Positions 10,247-21,640 are shown, counted from the stretch's first letter. The stretch is 47,356 nt of DNA from Gnetum montanum (GCA_015680685.1 MNCI01018363.1:345274-392629), one strand, 5' to 3'. Translations and numbers: made by a program. Notes: generated by a model from the letters alone, not told the origin.

Positions 10247-11926
10247 TGAAACACCACTAATTTCGGCCCAACACTTTGAAATGAGGACAACCCAAGCCCT
10301 CCCCAACATTCAGAAGGAAAAACTAGACTAAGGCATGGAACTCATGCTCAGCTTGTTCAAGCCAGCTTGCTCATGCTATCAAGGTAGCCTACCCTCAATG
10401 AGAGAAACATCAAATAGCATCAAAATCAAGTTCAAAGTGTAGGGCATGTTGTGGGCAGGATGTGGTCACGTTGTGTGAGTCTAGCATGAACAACTTTCAC
10501 AGCCTCCAAAATGAGTCAAAAATGACTTGGTTTCGAATGTGCAGGCCATACTTAGACTCGGCATCGATAATCTCCAACTTCAAACTCCAGCCTCAAGAAA
10601 ATTTAGTTTCAATGTGCAAAAATTTTAGTTTTTGCAGGTCACACTACACTCATGCCCAACGTGACCTCTAGCGTGACCTACTCCAAGTGAGTCCAAACTA
10701 GACACATTCAAGCTTAAAATTTCACATTCCAGATCACCCTCAAGGTCACAAGGTAGGCAGTAGCCACACTTCAAGAATCAGGCTTTGAAATTCAAATTTG
10801 ATATCAAAAAGCCTCATTTTCCTTACTCACACTAAAGGTCACGCTGGGTGTGAGTGCAATGTACACACACTACAACGTACACACTCTAGGACTCATGCTA
10901 GAGGTCACGCTGGGTGTGAGTGCAGCATAAACACGAATGAACTAATGCTAAAGCTTAACTTAGCTCATGTTGAAGGCACAACCACTCATGCTGGAGGCTC
11001 TAGCAAAATAGAAATGCCTCAAATAGCCATGGAACCCCTCAAATTGACATCCTACACCAGTCGATTCAAGGACCAAAAAGTTTCAAATGAGCTAGAGTCA
11101 GTCCCTTTGATTTTCTTTGTAAATTTTCTTCATTTTTGGGCATGTTGAGCCCTCATAGTATAAATTGTATGTACTCCCATGGGCTTGAGTAACCCACGAG
11201 TTGTAAAATGCAATGTACCTGGTCAAGAATGTAGGTTTCCCTCGCACGTCCAACTCACATACAGCTATCCATTGGACACATGTCACGATATTTACTTTCC
11301 TATCATCTCCTAGTTGTTGATTCCATTCTTGAATTTCACACCTGAGCTTGACCCAACCCTATAAATACCCTATCAATTCACATAAACAGGGTTGGCAATT
11401 TTTGAGTTAAACGGCTGAGGAAACTTAGACCAACGATCCTTGGGTGCTCAGCACTCTCTGGCTGACAGCATCCAAGCACTTTTGAAATACATCACATCAC
11501 ATCACATCACATCACCTCAGGGCTTGGTGTTTGACCTACCATCTACAAGTGTAGCTATGCTTTGACCGATGAACATATTTTCTATGCAATACAATACAGC
11601 TCATTTTTCCAGCCATTATTTCGTTTACTCTACTTTATGTTCAATTTACATTTTTCTTGCAATAAAAGTTCTGCATACATTTATGTTTTTATTTTGTGTG
11701 CACTGTTTATGTTTTAAAACATTAGTTATGATAATCCCAGTGCAAGCCATAGTTTATGCTCGAGTAAGTCCTTGGTTGATTTTCGTGCAAACCATACAAG
11801 GCACTCTGCCTTTGTTTAGTTTTCTAGCTTGCCCTCGGGTGAAGGTAGGGTTAGCTGGGCTTGCCCGATGATCTTTCGATGTTCATTTTCCCTTCCAACC
11901 TTACACCAATGATTTAGGTTAGTATA
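10247..11926 (+). repeat. 5' LTR of E1
   Basis: It starts TGAAACACCACTAATTT and ends ...GGTTAGTATA, where TA stands in place of the canonical CA. The end is fixed by comparison with the 3' LTR, which is followed at once by the target duplication. A TATA box lies at 11360-11367. A pentamer run of about five CATCA units sits at 11486-11516; the 3' LTR has only about two. The many ATGs give short frames that are not genes. Confidence 0.85.
11360..11367 (+). promoter_or_regulatory. TATA box in E1 5' LTR
   Basis: TATAAATA lies within CCCTATAAATACCCTAT and is conserved in the 3' LTR at 18327-18334. In E3 the matching site is CTACAAATAC (40681-40690), a one-base loss. It probably set the U3/R boundary shortly downstream. 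Confidence 0.75.
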
Positions 11927-11931
11927 GTAAA

Positions 11932-11949
11932 TTGGTGCTAGAAGGAGGA
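11932..11949 (+). promoter_or_regulatory. Probable primer binding site of E1
   Basis: TTGGTGCTAGAAGGAGGA lies five bases after the LTR end, beginning with the TGG that pairs with a tRNA CCA end. TGGCGCTAGAAGGAGG-like sites follow LTRs in other plant Tat-type elements, as I recall. I do not name the tRNA because I cannot verify the complement. Confidence 0.55.
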
Positions 11950-12014
11950 CCTACCTTGTTTATCATCTTATCGAAACATTCCAACTAACATTGCCAAATG
12001 CTAAAATCTCGAAT

Positions 12015-12165
12015 AAGCTTGCTCACACTCTACTTACGTACGTTGAGCTTGCTCACACTGACCTTGTCACGCACGCTAAGCTTGCTGACATTGACCCTAT
12101 CATGCACACTGAGCTTTCTCATGCTGACCCTATCACGCACGCTGAGCTTGTTCACGTTGTCACAC
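12015..12165 (+). repeat. Short tandem repeat in E1 leader
   Basis: About five degenerate units of roughly 30 bases are built on the pattern GCTGAGCTTGCTCACACTGACC. They lie between the PBS and gag. They produce overlapping open frames in two phases, which are by-products of the repeat and not genes. Confidence 0.65.
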
Positions 12166-12450
12166 AAGCTACACACGCTAAATTCTGCACACACTGCACG
12201 CTATAAATTTACTCATGCTGAGAAGCCAATTTTCTCACTTTGACAGCTTGCTCATGCTACTATGGAATCTTCCCACATCCTCACACTTGAATAATATAAC
12301 TTCATTTGTGTAAAAATCCAAGCCAACTTGCCTATCGATCACATGGAAAGAGAGGCAAAGTGAAAATATAAGCTCATCTACAAGGGAGATCATGAGTTCA
12401 CTCCCTCGGCATTTGACATAATCACCTTTTTCAAATACCATCATCAATTC

Positions 12451-14190
12451 ATGTTTCAGCTTCTCATGGCAAGGAGTCAAGCCTTACAGCCACCTCCGAT
12501 AGAGCCTCAGAATGGAGATGAGGAAGATGACTTTGCAACCCAATCTGAACATAGAGATTCATACCATACCATTAGTCCTTGTGCCTATACAAATCCATTA
12601 TTCCAACCTTTCTTGGAGGGAACCATGCTTCCTCCTTCATCCACATACACACGAGGACTAGCTTCTCGACAAGAAATACTAGCTTCCACATTCGCCCATT
12701 ACATACCACAAGTACAAACCCATGGGGAATCTATAACTACTTCAGTGCAACACGTTTAGGGTGTCACCTCACAACCTATGGCTGGGCAGTTGGTTTCACC
12801 AACTGTCCAGCAACACCAACCTACTCTATATAACATACCACACCCTCTAATCCCATCTCTAAATGTTTCTCCACCACAACAACCGATAATCCAATAGTAT
12901 CCCTTGCCGTAAACAATGCAACAATCAAATTATTATCAACTAAAATTCACTCAACCCGTTGGTCTGCCTACTTCCCAAGAATGGGCAGACACAAAGAAAA
13001 TGATGCACTTGTTAACTTAAGAGGTACATTGCCTTAAAACTACAAACACTGAGGAAGTCAAAGTACTGGACTTCTATCAAGATGATCCAATCGGCCCATC
13101 AATTCCACCGTTAACCTTGCCGAAGGGAGTCTCATTACCCCAACTAACCAAATAAAATGGAGAGGCAAACCCAAATTCCCACCTAGTAACATTTCAAATA
13201 GAATGTATATTGCTTCAGGCCTGGCCTCATGCAATTCTACGTGTATTTTCTATGTCCTTAATGGGAAAATCCTTAGACTGGTACTAAGCTTTACCCCGTA
13301 ACTCCATATCCTCTCTGGAGGATTTGTTATAGTAGTTTGTCATCCACTTTAAATACAATCTAAAGCCTGAAGCCACATTGGATAGCTTGATTTAGATTAA
13401 ACAAGAGCCATTAGAGCTAGCACAGAAATTTATCCAAGGTTGGAGTGCATCTCTAAATGAACTTCACGAGCCCATCCTCGAGACATACCTGCTCACCATT
13501 TTTAAAGCCATTGTGAATGACTTCTTTAAGTCAAAACTCTATTATTTGAGTGCTCGTACTTTGAGACAAGCATTCGTACAAAACAAAATCATAGAGGAGG
13601 TAGCATAATCAAGAAATAACCCAGCTTCTATGGCCTACAAAAACCAATATGCTCACAAGAAAAACACAACAGTAACAACTGTGGCTGCCTCCTATGTCAT
13701 AAACTCAATTAGCATAGGTGGTAAGCCCAAACCTATGCAAAAACCTTTTTTGATTCGTGTGCCTCCCAGCAAGGCAAGGATTCCCTCAGCCTCCACAAAC
13801 AAGAGGCCTTCCTTTTTAATCAAGGTACCACCTCAAGTGCCCACAACACCCTTTGTGATCAAGGCTCCATAATGTTTGTCCACTAAGATGCTAAACTGGC
13901 ATGACTCATCTGCTAAGATGTTAAACTGGCATGACCCATCTGCTAAGAAATTAAACTGGCATGACGTGGTAACAAAAACCACTAAGAAACCTTTCATTAT
14001 CAACGTGCCACAATGTGATAGCCCCTCACCTACCCAAATCCCAACAGTGGGAAAGATATCGATCTCTCCTACGTTAAGGGTTGACCCCACTAGCAACCTA
14101 GGTATGTCCATCAAACGGCAACGCAAGAGGACAAACAAGCACCTCGCAACCCCCATGGTCAAAGCAGGGGCCACAACTAGCAAACAATAA
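12451..14190 (+). pseudogene. gag: E1 gag, degenerate
   Basis: An ATG at 12451 opens a frame with a Pro- and acidic-rich start, broken by TAG at 12757. The gag capsid signature continues further down: ANPNSHLVTF near 13165, SLMGKSLDWY near 13255 (usual form SL.G.AL.WY), and an EPLELAQKFIQGW-like helix near 13410. The C-terminal third is Pro/Lys-rich, with repeated LIKVPP-type phrases and three tandem copies of an 11-residue unit built on KMLNWHDSSA (13884-13970), then a basic KRQRKRTNK stretch. No CCHC zinc knuckle is visible. Capsid protein assembles virus-like particles in the cytoplasm. At least five stops are present. Confidence 0.75.
13884..13970 (+). repeat. 33-bp tandem repeat inside E1 gag
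   Basis: Three in-frame copies of about 33 bp contain the core ATGTTAAACTGGCATGAC. Each codes for an 11-residue unit ending in NWHD. Near-identical cores recur outside any coding sequence in the 3' minisatellites of E1 (15590-15960) and E3 (37590-38080). Confidence 0.75.
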
Positions 14191-14575
14191 CTGAACACTA
14201 CGGTCCCTACCCTCAAATAAACCAAGCCCAAGTCCCCTTCGCAAGAGATCTGTCTCTTAAGCCACATGGAGGAAGTCAAGGCCAACATAATGGCTAATGA
14301 TAAGGACTTTGTAGCTGCACTAACCTAGGTAAAAGAAACGGTCAAGCATAAGAACATGACATTTAGTTTGTATGACCTAGTCAGGACCTTACCTTCTTAC
14401 TACCAAGCATTGGCCTAGGTCTTAGCCTCTGTTCCTGTTATGGAGGACATCCCTACAAATGAGGCATCCATCTGTGCAACAATGTTGCCTTCCACACCAC
14501 AAGAAATTAGGTTCAACAACCTTAACCTTTCATGATGATGCAGTCAAAGTCAACCCCAAATGAGGGGAGGTCACT

Positions 14576-15068
14576 ATGGCTCCACTATCCATTAGCATTC
14601 ATGTTAGAAAATGTACCTTTGGCAAAGTGTATGTTGATGATGGTACAACAACAAACGTAGTCTTGTACTCCATCATCGACAAGCTAGGCCTAGTAGATGA
14701 AATCAGGCCAACCAAAACCACATGTCTAAAATCCTTCAATGGATCACGTGTCATAGTCAGGGGTACAATCAACTTAGCCTTTGTGGCAAGAGAAAAATTC
14801 CCCACTAGTGCAGACTGTCATAGAAGAGATGCCAAGTTTCAACATGATTCTAGGCAAGCCTTGGCTAGCCCAACTAAGGGCCATCTCCTCTCCCATCCCC
14901 AAAGAAATCCACCTTCCATACGAAAGTGGTCAAGTTATCATCCATGGTGATAACGTTTCCTCTTTGACTATCCACAACATAGTCATGGTGCAAGTTTTGG
15001 AAGAAGAGTTTCTTGGTGGTACACCTATGGTAACCAACGCAATGCTTGAGGCTAACACACCCAAATGA
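14576..15068 (+). pseudogene. E1 retropepsin-like protease region, frameshifted
   Basis: From ATG 14576 the frame reads VYVDDGTTTNVVLYSI, fitting the catalytic loop and following strand of plant Ty3/gypsy proteases (V.VD.GSS.NIL) with the Asp kept. The second half of the domain continues in another frame from about 14781, with the conserved ILGKPWLAQLRA block (usual form ILGRPWL). A single frameshift between the two separates them. The region ends at TGA 15066. Cleavage of the gag or gag-pol polyprotein would have been its role. Nothing resembling RT follows. Confidence 0.7.
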
Positions 15069-15589
15069 GTGGTTGAAGCTCATAGCCCCCCGAAGGACCC
15101 TAAACCTTGCATGCTTCCTAATCCATATCTAGTTAGGAAGCCACTACATGACCTAGACTCTCCCTTAACTGAAAATGTGCTAGATGCTTGCCTACCTTCC
15201 ACCTACCCCTCTGACATGCATTTTTGACTTTTTTTTTACATTGCACTAGCCTATGCGTTTACATTTTTCCCGCTCACTGAGATCACACATTTTGTTTTGT
15301 TTACACATTTGTGAACTTAGTTTACACATTGCATTTGAAAAACATCAAACATAAAAACATAAAACTATAAAAACACATGGCCCAAAAAGGCCTTAAACTA
15401 GCATACGGCCCAAAACAGCCTAAAACTATCACTTTTGGCATTGCTTTTCTTTCTTTCATACATTTCAAATCTATGTACAAGAAGTGTCACTTGATGTTGT
15501 TTTCTTTCAAGTTGATATTTTTAGGATCTTGCAGACACATAGCATGACCATGTATGCAGCATCACACCTTATACAAGCAAGCTAAGCAC
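15069..15589 (+). other. E1 sequence after protease, no pol
   Basis: A short tail that could still be coding (to about 15230) passes into T-rich non-coding sequence. No RT motif such as YVDD, MPFGL or FMDG appears in any frame. The deletion that removed pol probably has its joint here. Confidence 0.55.
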
Positions 15590-15960
15590 AGACAGTTCGC
15601 TATGACTATAAACTAGCACAGACAATCCTGGAATTACAACTTAAAACTAATACCACATAATTGTCTTGGAATCATGACTTAAAACTGATACCATAGAATG
15701 TCATAGAGTTATGACAATAAATCGAAACCATAGAGCTCTGTCCGGTATGACACTAAACTACTACATCTATCCATTGTGACGTGAAACTAGCATCCAAAGT
15801 CCACTAAGACTATAAACTGGTTTACCTCTTTACAGTCTACTACGACTATAAACTAGCACTACACCATCAACTATGACACTAAACTAGCACTGTGCAAGGG
15901 GTTATGATGTGAAAATAACTTGCAACAGTCCGCTAAGACTATAAAATGGCAACATCATCG
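15590..15960 (+). repeat. Minisatellite in E1 3' region
   Basis: About ten degenerate units of 30-45 bp follow the pattern CTATGACTATAAACTAGCACA plus a variable spacer. The same family of units lies downstream of integrase in E3 at 37590-38080. Tandem repeats between pol and the 3' LTR are characteristic of Tat-lineage elements and can seed satellite DNA. Confidence 0.75.
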
Positions 15961-17150
15961 ATGACCAAGAAATACTTAAAAAGATCTATTGCTACAATTG
16001 CCTCTTCCCATACAAGCCCCAGGTGGGAAGGCAATTTTCTCACAAAAACTTGCTACATAATTTTTCTCATGGACCTTGATGAAGCTGATGTTTTTCATGA
16101 TTCTATTTGCTTTGAAATTTCACACGATGGCTCCATCTCCTTGTCTGTTTTCAAGTTTAAAGTGCTTAGTTAACCATTTCATTTGTAGTTTTCTTATCTT
16201 CCTAGTGTTGTGTTTGTAGGATGACACTCCTGAGGCATTCATGCATAGATGCACTTCATCATGATGACAAGGTATCACATTCTTCCTGATGCACGTAACT
16301 GGGTTAATCAATCCATTCATAAGTACATTCTTGACTCCTAATATGTTTCCTATTTCCCCATCATGTCCCCCTTGTCCTATTTGATTACATTCCCTAGATA
16401 CATTGTATCCTACTCAGCTAAAGACCTTTAATTCACTATTGCACACTATGATCCTATGAGTAATTGCGATGCAAAACACAGTATATGATGCATGACACAA
16501 AATGCAAGTGCTCAAACACGAGCATAGCACTGAAAGCAATCTCTTTCAAGAAAGACCAAAAAGAAAGAAAAAAGGATAAAAAAAGCAAAAAGAAAAAAAA
16601 ATAACAAAAATATCAAAGAGAAAAATGCATGGAAAATGTCTCCATGACCCCATGGACATCATTGACCAAGGACCATTGGTTCTTCTTATACAAGCCCCAA
16701 GCAAGAAGGTAATTATCTTGGAAAAATGTTACACTCGTATCTCAAAGAGATCATATTGCACATCATCATGTGGCTTTGGCTATTTACAATACGTCCCATA
16801 CACACTCTATAAGAGCCCCATTTTTTAAAAGAACACACCTCCAATGTCTTGGTTCCAAGTTTGTTGAACACTAGCTATTGATAAGGACCAAAGATATAGC
16901 TCATTCACATAAGAGCATTTCCTCTCCCACAATCTTAGCAGTAATTATAACCCTTGATCAACTCCTGATTTCCCCCAGTTACAACCAATCCTCTTGCATC
17001 TTGAACTACATTCCCTCAATCCCATGTACTTTTAAAACTGGTGCGATGACATCTAGCCATGGGCTGATGGATAATGCTTGGTACTTGGTTGTTTATGGTG
17101 TTTGCACTTCTTTGTTGATGCCTCTCGGGTGGATTCCTTCATATGTTAAT
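15961..17150 (+). other. E1 3' non-coding region
   Basis: Two blocks look internally related: the TACAAGCCCCA...GAAGG phrase occurs near 16010 and 16690. A purine-rich stretch (AAGAAAGAAAAAAGG) lies near 16560-16620. The last 60 bases, with TTGTTGATGCCTCTCGGG, match the pre-LTR sequence of E3 at 39670-39718. No gene is recognised. Confidence 0.55.
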
Positions 17151-17163
17151 AAAGAGGGGCCAA
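17151..17163 (+). promoter_or_regulatory. Polypurine tract of E1
   Basis: AAAGAGGGGCCAA lies directly before the LTR start TGAAACACC. E3 has AAAAAGGGACCAA in the same place (39706-39718). It is the expected plus-strand primer site. Confidence 0.75.
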
Positions 17164-18887
17164 TGAAACACCACTAATTTTGGCCTAACACTTTGAAACA
17201 AGAATAACTCAAGCCCTTTCGAGCATTTGGAAGGCAGAATTTGACTAAGGCATGCCACTCATGCTGGCTTCTCTGGGCACTCACGCTGCACACATGCCGA
17301 CAGTGTGAGTCTAGCATGAGCAAATCTGGGGGGCTCAAAATGAGTCAAAATGATTTGACTTCCAAGGTGCAAATCATCCTTAGGGTTTAATGTCAACAAC
17401 CTCCAATCCCAACCTCCAGAATCCCAGTTTCAAATCCAAAATTGCAAGTTTCTGCAAGTCATGCTGTGGACATGTTGGTAGTGTGAGTGCAAAATGACGT
17501 ACCCAAAAATGGTCAAAACAAGGTACTTTCATGCTCAATTTGTCAGTCACAATCAAGGTAATCACCACACTTCAAGAAATAGGCTTCAGAAATTCAAAAA
17601 TTAGTGTGAAACATGTCATTCTCCTCACTCATGCTGCAGGTCATGTTGTGGTCACATTGTAGCGTGAGTCCAGCATGACGACTATTCATCAATGTGACCA
17701 CTATTCACTAGCGTGACCATTGTTCATCAGCATGACACTATTCATTAGTGTGAGCACTATTCATTAGCGTGATCACTATTCATCAACATAAGAACTATTC
17801 ATCAGCATGAGCACTATTCATCAGCGTGAACACTATTCATCAACATGAGCACTATTCATCAGCGTGAATACTATTCATCAACGTGAGTACTATTCACGCT
17901 GAGACAAAAGCACTCGAAATGCATGCTAAGGATACGCCATGACCAAATCAACTCATGCTGGAGGTCCTACATAGGCAGAGATACTTCAAAATGCCACGAA
18001 ACCATTTGAATCAACACCCTACAGCAACCAATTCAAAGATCAAGAAGTTTCAAGCGAGCCAGAGTCAATCCCTTTGATTTTCTTTGTAAATTCTCTTCAT
18101 TTGTGGGCATGTTGAGCCCTCACAGTATAAATTGTATGTACTTCCATGGGCTTGAATAACCCACAAGTTGTAAAATGCAATGTACCTAGTCAAGAACGTA
18201 AGTTTCCCTCGCACGTCCAACTCACATATAGCTGTCCATTAGACATGTGTTATGAGATCCGCTTTCCTATCATCTCCTAGCCATTGATTCCATTCTTGAA
18301 TTCTGAACTCAAGTCCGGCCTAGCCCTATAAATACCCTATTAATTCACATAAATCAAGGTTGGAAATTAGAGACAAGGGTAATTCTGAGAACATACAGCA
18401 AACCAAAAATCCTTCGGCACTCGACACACTTGACTCTTGGCATCCAAGTACTTCTCCATACATCACATCACCTCGGGGCTCAGCGTTTGACCTACCATCC
18501 ACACATGCAACTACACTTTGACTGGTGCACATCTATTTTTAAGCAATGCAATATAGTTCATTTTGCCAACCATTATTTTTGTTTACTCTGTTTTATATTT
18601 AGTTTACGTTCTACTTACATTCTACTTACGATTCCGTTTATGTTCCATTTGCAATACATTGCATATATATTTCTGTTTACATTTTATGTGCACTGTTCAC
18701 ATTTTAGGACATTAGTTTACACTTAGGGAAGTCCTTGGTTGACTTGCATGCAAACCATCCAAGGTACTTTGCCTTCCTTCCCTTTTCCAGCTTGCCCTTA
18801 AGTGAAGGCAGGGTCAGCTATGCCTACTGACAATCTTTCGGTGTCTATTTCCTTTCCAGCCTTACACCAATGATTTAGGTTAGTATA
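17164..18887 (+). repeat. 3' LTR of E1
   Basis: It matches the 5' LTR over its whole length, from TGAAACACCACTAATTT to GGTTAGTATA. It is 44 bp longer, with an expanded 20-bp minisatellite at 17670-17900, and has a shorter CATCA run. The TATA box lies at 18327-18334. Divergence between the two LTRs is clearly visible, so the insertion is old. GATGG follows at once. Confidence 0.85.
17670..17900 (+). repeat. 20-bp minisatellite in E1 3' LTR
   Basis: About eleven head-to-tail units of ACTATTCATCAGCGTGAGC are present, with common G-to-A and C-to-T variants. The 5' LTR has no comparable array at the corresponding place, so the array grew after insertion or was lost from the other copy. Confidence 0.8.
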
Positions 18888-18892
18888 GATGG
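18888..18892 (+). repeat. Target-site duplication of E1, right copy
   Basis: GATGG is identical to 10242-10246. Together they fix the ends of E1, including its non-canonical 3' TA. Confidence 0.85.
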
Positions 18893-21180
18893 CAGGATCG
18901 TCTCTTTCAGCAAAAATGCTTTCCTAACTTGACCTTGAATCATCCTCTTGCCTTGTAACCTATGTGTAGGAGATTTGTCATTCTAGATAAATTTTGACTA
19001 GCTATATACAGAAGAAAATTAAATTTGCACTAAGTACATAATTCATAATTTCCAATGAAATTTTATCTGGATCTATATGTTACATGAAAATAGTCACCTT
19101 GCCTTGCCTTTCCTTGCCTCCTATTATTCTTGCCTTGTTCTCAATGTCTGCATTTTACTCTAAATCTTACCAGAAACTTCATTTCATTAAGTGGCCAACA
19201 AGCAATTAAGATTTATGGCATCGACATGAAATAGAAAATATAAAACAAGGGAGTATGAATGAATAAACAAAGACACAAAAATCACGAAAGGGCTACTTTG
19301 GTAACTAAAGGTTGAAGGGCCAAGTTTGCGTCATGTGGAAATCAAGTTTGGGATGGGACATGCGAGGTAAACATTGCATATGAATGGATTGGACTTTGGG
19401 AGTGTCAAAGTTCCACCATGACTCACACATTCATGCATGTTTATTGGTCATTGCTAGTTTTTGCTCTTTAATTCATCTTTGCTGGAAAAAAAAAAAGAAA
19501 ACAGAGTCATCGTCATGGGTTATAAGTCATGAACATGATGATGGATGGATGCTTGTTCAACATTTTTTAAAAATCTATTTGCTTATGAGCCAACGAAGCC
19601 CACCAGCACATCGCCAATGGCCATTTCCTTCATCATGACCAGTGCTGATTTCCTAGCGTCCCAAAAGGTTTTCGTAGGTGAGGTGAGTTACTGGGCTATG
19701 ATCAGTTTAGTTAAATTGTATTTTCTTATAATGTGGTTGTCTTCAACATGGCCCTATGGTGCTACTCACACATCGTGGTTGAAGAAAAGTATTAGCAAAC
19801 ATGATTTGTTATAAATTTGGTTGAGGCTTGATGCTTAATTTCATTTTTAAAATGACTGGATTGAGAAACAAAAAGGTTTCATTTTATTGCTATCATTTGG
19901 TTATTGCAGAAATTATATGCTTGGCCAGATTATGGCTCTTGACTAAGGAAATGGATTTGATGCCCTCCATACCTTTGCAAATTTTCTTGCTTCAATCTAA
20001 TGGTGATATTGCAATCTTCCTTGCACTTTTTAAGAATTAACAATATTTTAGATTTACATTGTACTTCTTCTATATTCTACAATGTTTTTTTATGATATAT
20101 GGGATTTAATTTTTTTAAAAAACTAATATATTGAAAAATTTTTATGATATATGGGATTTAAATTTTTTTAAAATGTGAAATAAAATTTAAAAAAACGATA
20201 CATAATGGGAGAAAAAAATGAAAATGACATTCTACATTCCATGTTATATAGGTTGAGCATTGTTAAATTACCTTTTTAATTAAATTTATATATAATTATT
20301 TTCATAAGCAACATTATGTGTTTAACATGCTCTAAATTTTAGAACAATGTTTTGATTTTTTTAGTTTATAAGTCAATGTAGAGAAAATAAAAATGATCAT
20401 ATGAAAAAAAAAATACACATGTACTTTTAAATTTGGTGATCAAAATGTACAAATTATAGGATCTTAAATACTTGGGTTTTCAATATGCGAATAATTATAG
20501 ATGGGATAAATGCATTGAAACTGAAAATAAAGCTTTATTATATCCAAAGACCTCTATTGGATAGATATTATGCTTTAATGAAAATTAAAGACAAACTCTA
20601 CGAATTGACTAAGTACCAATGGGGTAACAAAAAACATATCATATAAGTTTTTTGCCACCATATTATAATGCTATAAAAAATGGATAGTCATAACATAGAA
20701 AAGAAATACATACAACTCATTCTTAAGGGCTTCTGACCCACACAATCTAGATGTGTGCTTTTATCTGGAGTTGAATCCATCTTTCACTTCTAATTCTAAA
20801 ATGATACAAAGTTAAACAAAGCATGCTAATAGCACTTTGGATAGTTGATTGGAATAACAATTAAGAGGTAGCAAGCTTCTACATATAATGTGACATAAAT
20901 AAAATTGTTTCTTGTCTTCTACATTATACCACTATTGTATTAAAACCTTCTACTTAACTAACTATTGAATTAGAATTTTATTGCACTTCTTTCTAAGAAA
21001 TATTCCATTTTATCAACCATTGCATTTCCTAAAGATACCAACCATGGTCTTGTGAATCCTCACAAACTACTTTAGAGAATTTTTCTTACCTTGAGATATG
21101 TAAGTTATGAGTGTATATAATGATTTGACACAAGGCTTATACTTCTAAAGATAATAAATCACATTAACATAATAATATTA
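18893..21180. other. AT-rich stretch without a recognisable gene
   Basis: Short frames at 19384-20040 have no family signature. TTATTGCAG near 19905 looks like a splice acceptor, but no exon product can be named. A near-exact duplication built on TTTTATGATATATGGGATTTAA occurs near 20090 and 20140. The rest is A/T-rich decay. Confidence 0.5.
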
Positions 21181-21640
21181 ACTAAGGTATTTGCATCTTT
21201 ACCTTTCAATATCTTTCCAAATTTTAGCACTAACATCTATACAATATAGTAGGATAGATGATAGTCTAAAAATTTTGGTTTTTTACCTTCGAAGACTAGA
21301 GTCCTAAATCCTTACACTTGTTTTTGAAAGCATACAAAACCTTAAAACCTTCTTCTACTCTTTCTTGGATGCACTTCCCCCACTTATAATTGTCCATATA
21401 AATGAGAACCAAATATTTAAAAGAATATACTATTTGCATATTGGTCCCCCATAAGATGGAAGTTATAATAGCTATTTCTTGTATAATAAATAATCAATTT
21501 GATTTTATACACCAAATGTGTGACAATAATTATCTAAAATTTACACCAAATTCTACGTACCTTCCATGGTAGCTAGCATCATCTACATATAAAAGAATAT
21601 TCATTCTTTGGGATCTAATTCTGATAGCATGTGATAAGGA
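21180..21640 (-). pseudogene. LINE reverse transcriptase relic
   Basis: On the minus strand LLYVDDAS (YVDD at plus 21578-21589) is followed by FKYLVLIY, KWGKCIQERVEEGFKVLYAF and KNKCKDLGL, then a PTILY phrase. This order, with YxDD first, then FKYLG and then a W.KC...R...G.KALYA.NKC block, is the C-terminal half of a plant non-LTR (LINE) RT. Several stops interrupt it and the endonuclease and N-terminal RT are not visible, as in a 5'-truncated LINE copy. Confidence 0.75.

Larger units (their letters stand above)
10247..18887 (+). mobile_element. Element E1: complete non-autonomous LTR retrotransposon with gag, lacking pol
   Basis: Two related LTRs (1680 and 1724 bp) flank about 5.2 kb of internal sequence, with a GATGG duplication on both sides. 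The internal part carries a PBS-like site, a degenerate gag, a protease-like region, a tandem-repeat 3' region and a polypurine tract. No RT, RNase H or integrase motif is visible in any frame. The layout resembles non-autonomous gag-bearing LTR elements (TR-GAG type), which need enzymes from a relative. E3 shares its LTR start, polypurine-tract context and 3' repeats and does have pol. Stops in gag show that E1 itself is no longer functional. Confidence 0.85.

Noticed and set aside
11991-12243. Two overlapping Leu/Thr- and His/Ala-rich frames
   Set aside because: They arise from the 30-bp tandem repeat in the E1 leader, read in two phases.
13833-14288. Minus-strand open frame of 151 codons
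   Set aside because: It lies opposite E1 gag, has no family motif, and its Cys/Leu-rich repeats mirror the gag tandem repeat.
17670-17900. CRISPR-like array of regularly spaced repeats
   Set aside because: Units are head to tail without unique spacers, lie inside an LTR and in a plant-type genome; it is a minisatellite.
19384-20040. Possible host gene with exons and an intron acceptor
   Set aside because: Three short frames and one TTGCAG do not add up to a gene; no conserved protein sequence was recognised.
21578-21589. YVDD as part of a Ty1/copia RT
   Set aside because: The LYAFKNK-like phrase lies after YVDD, whereas copia has LYGLKQ before it; the following KWGKC block fits LINEs.
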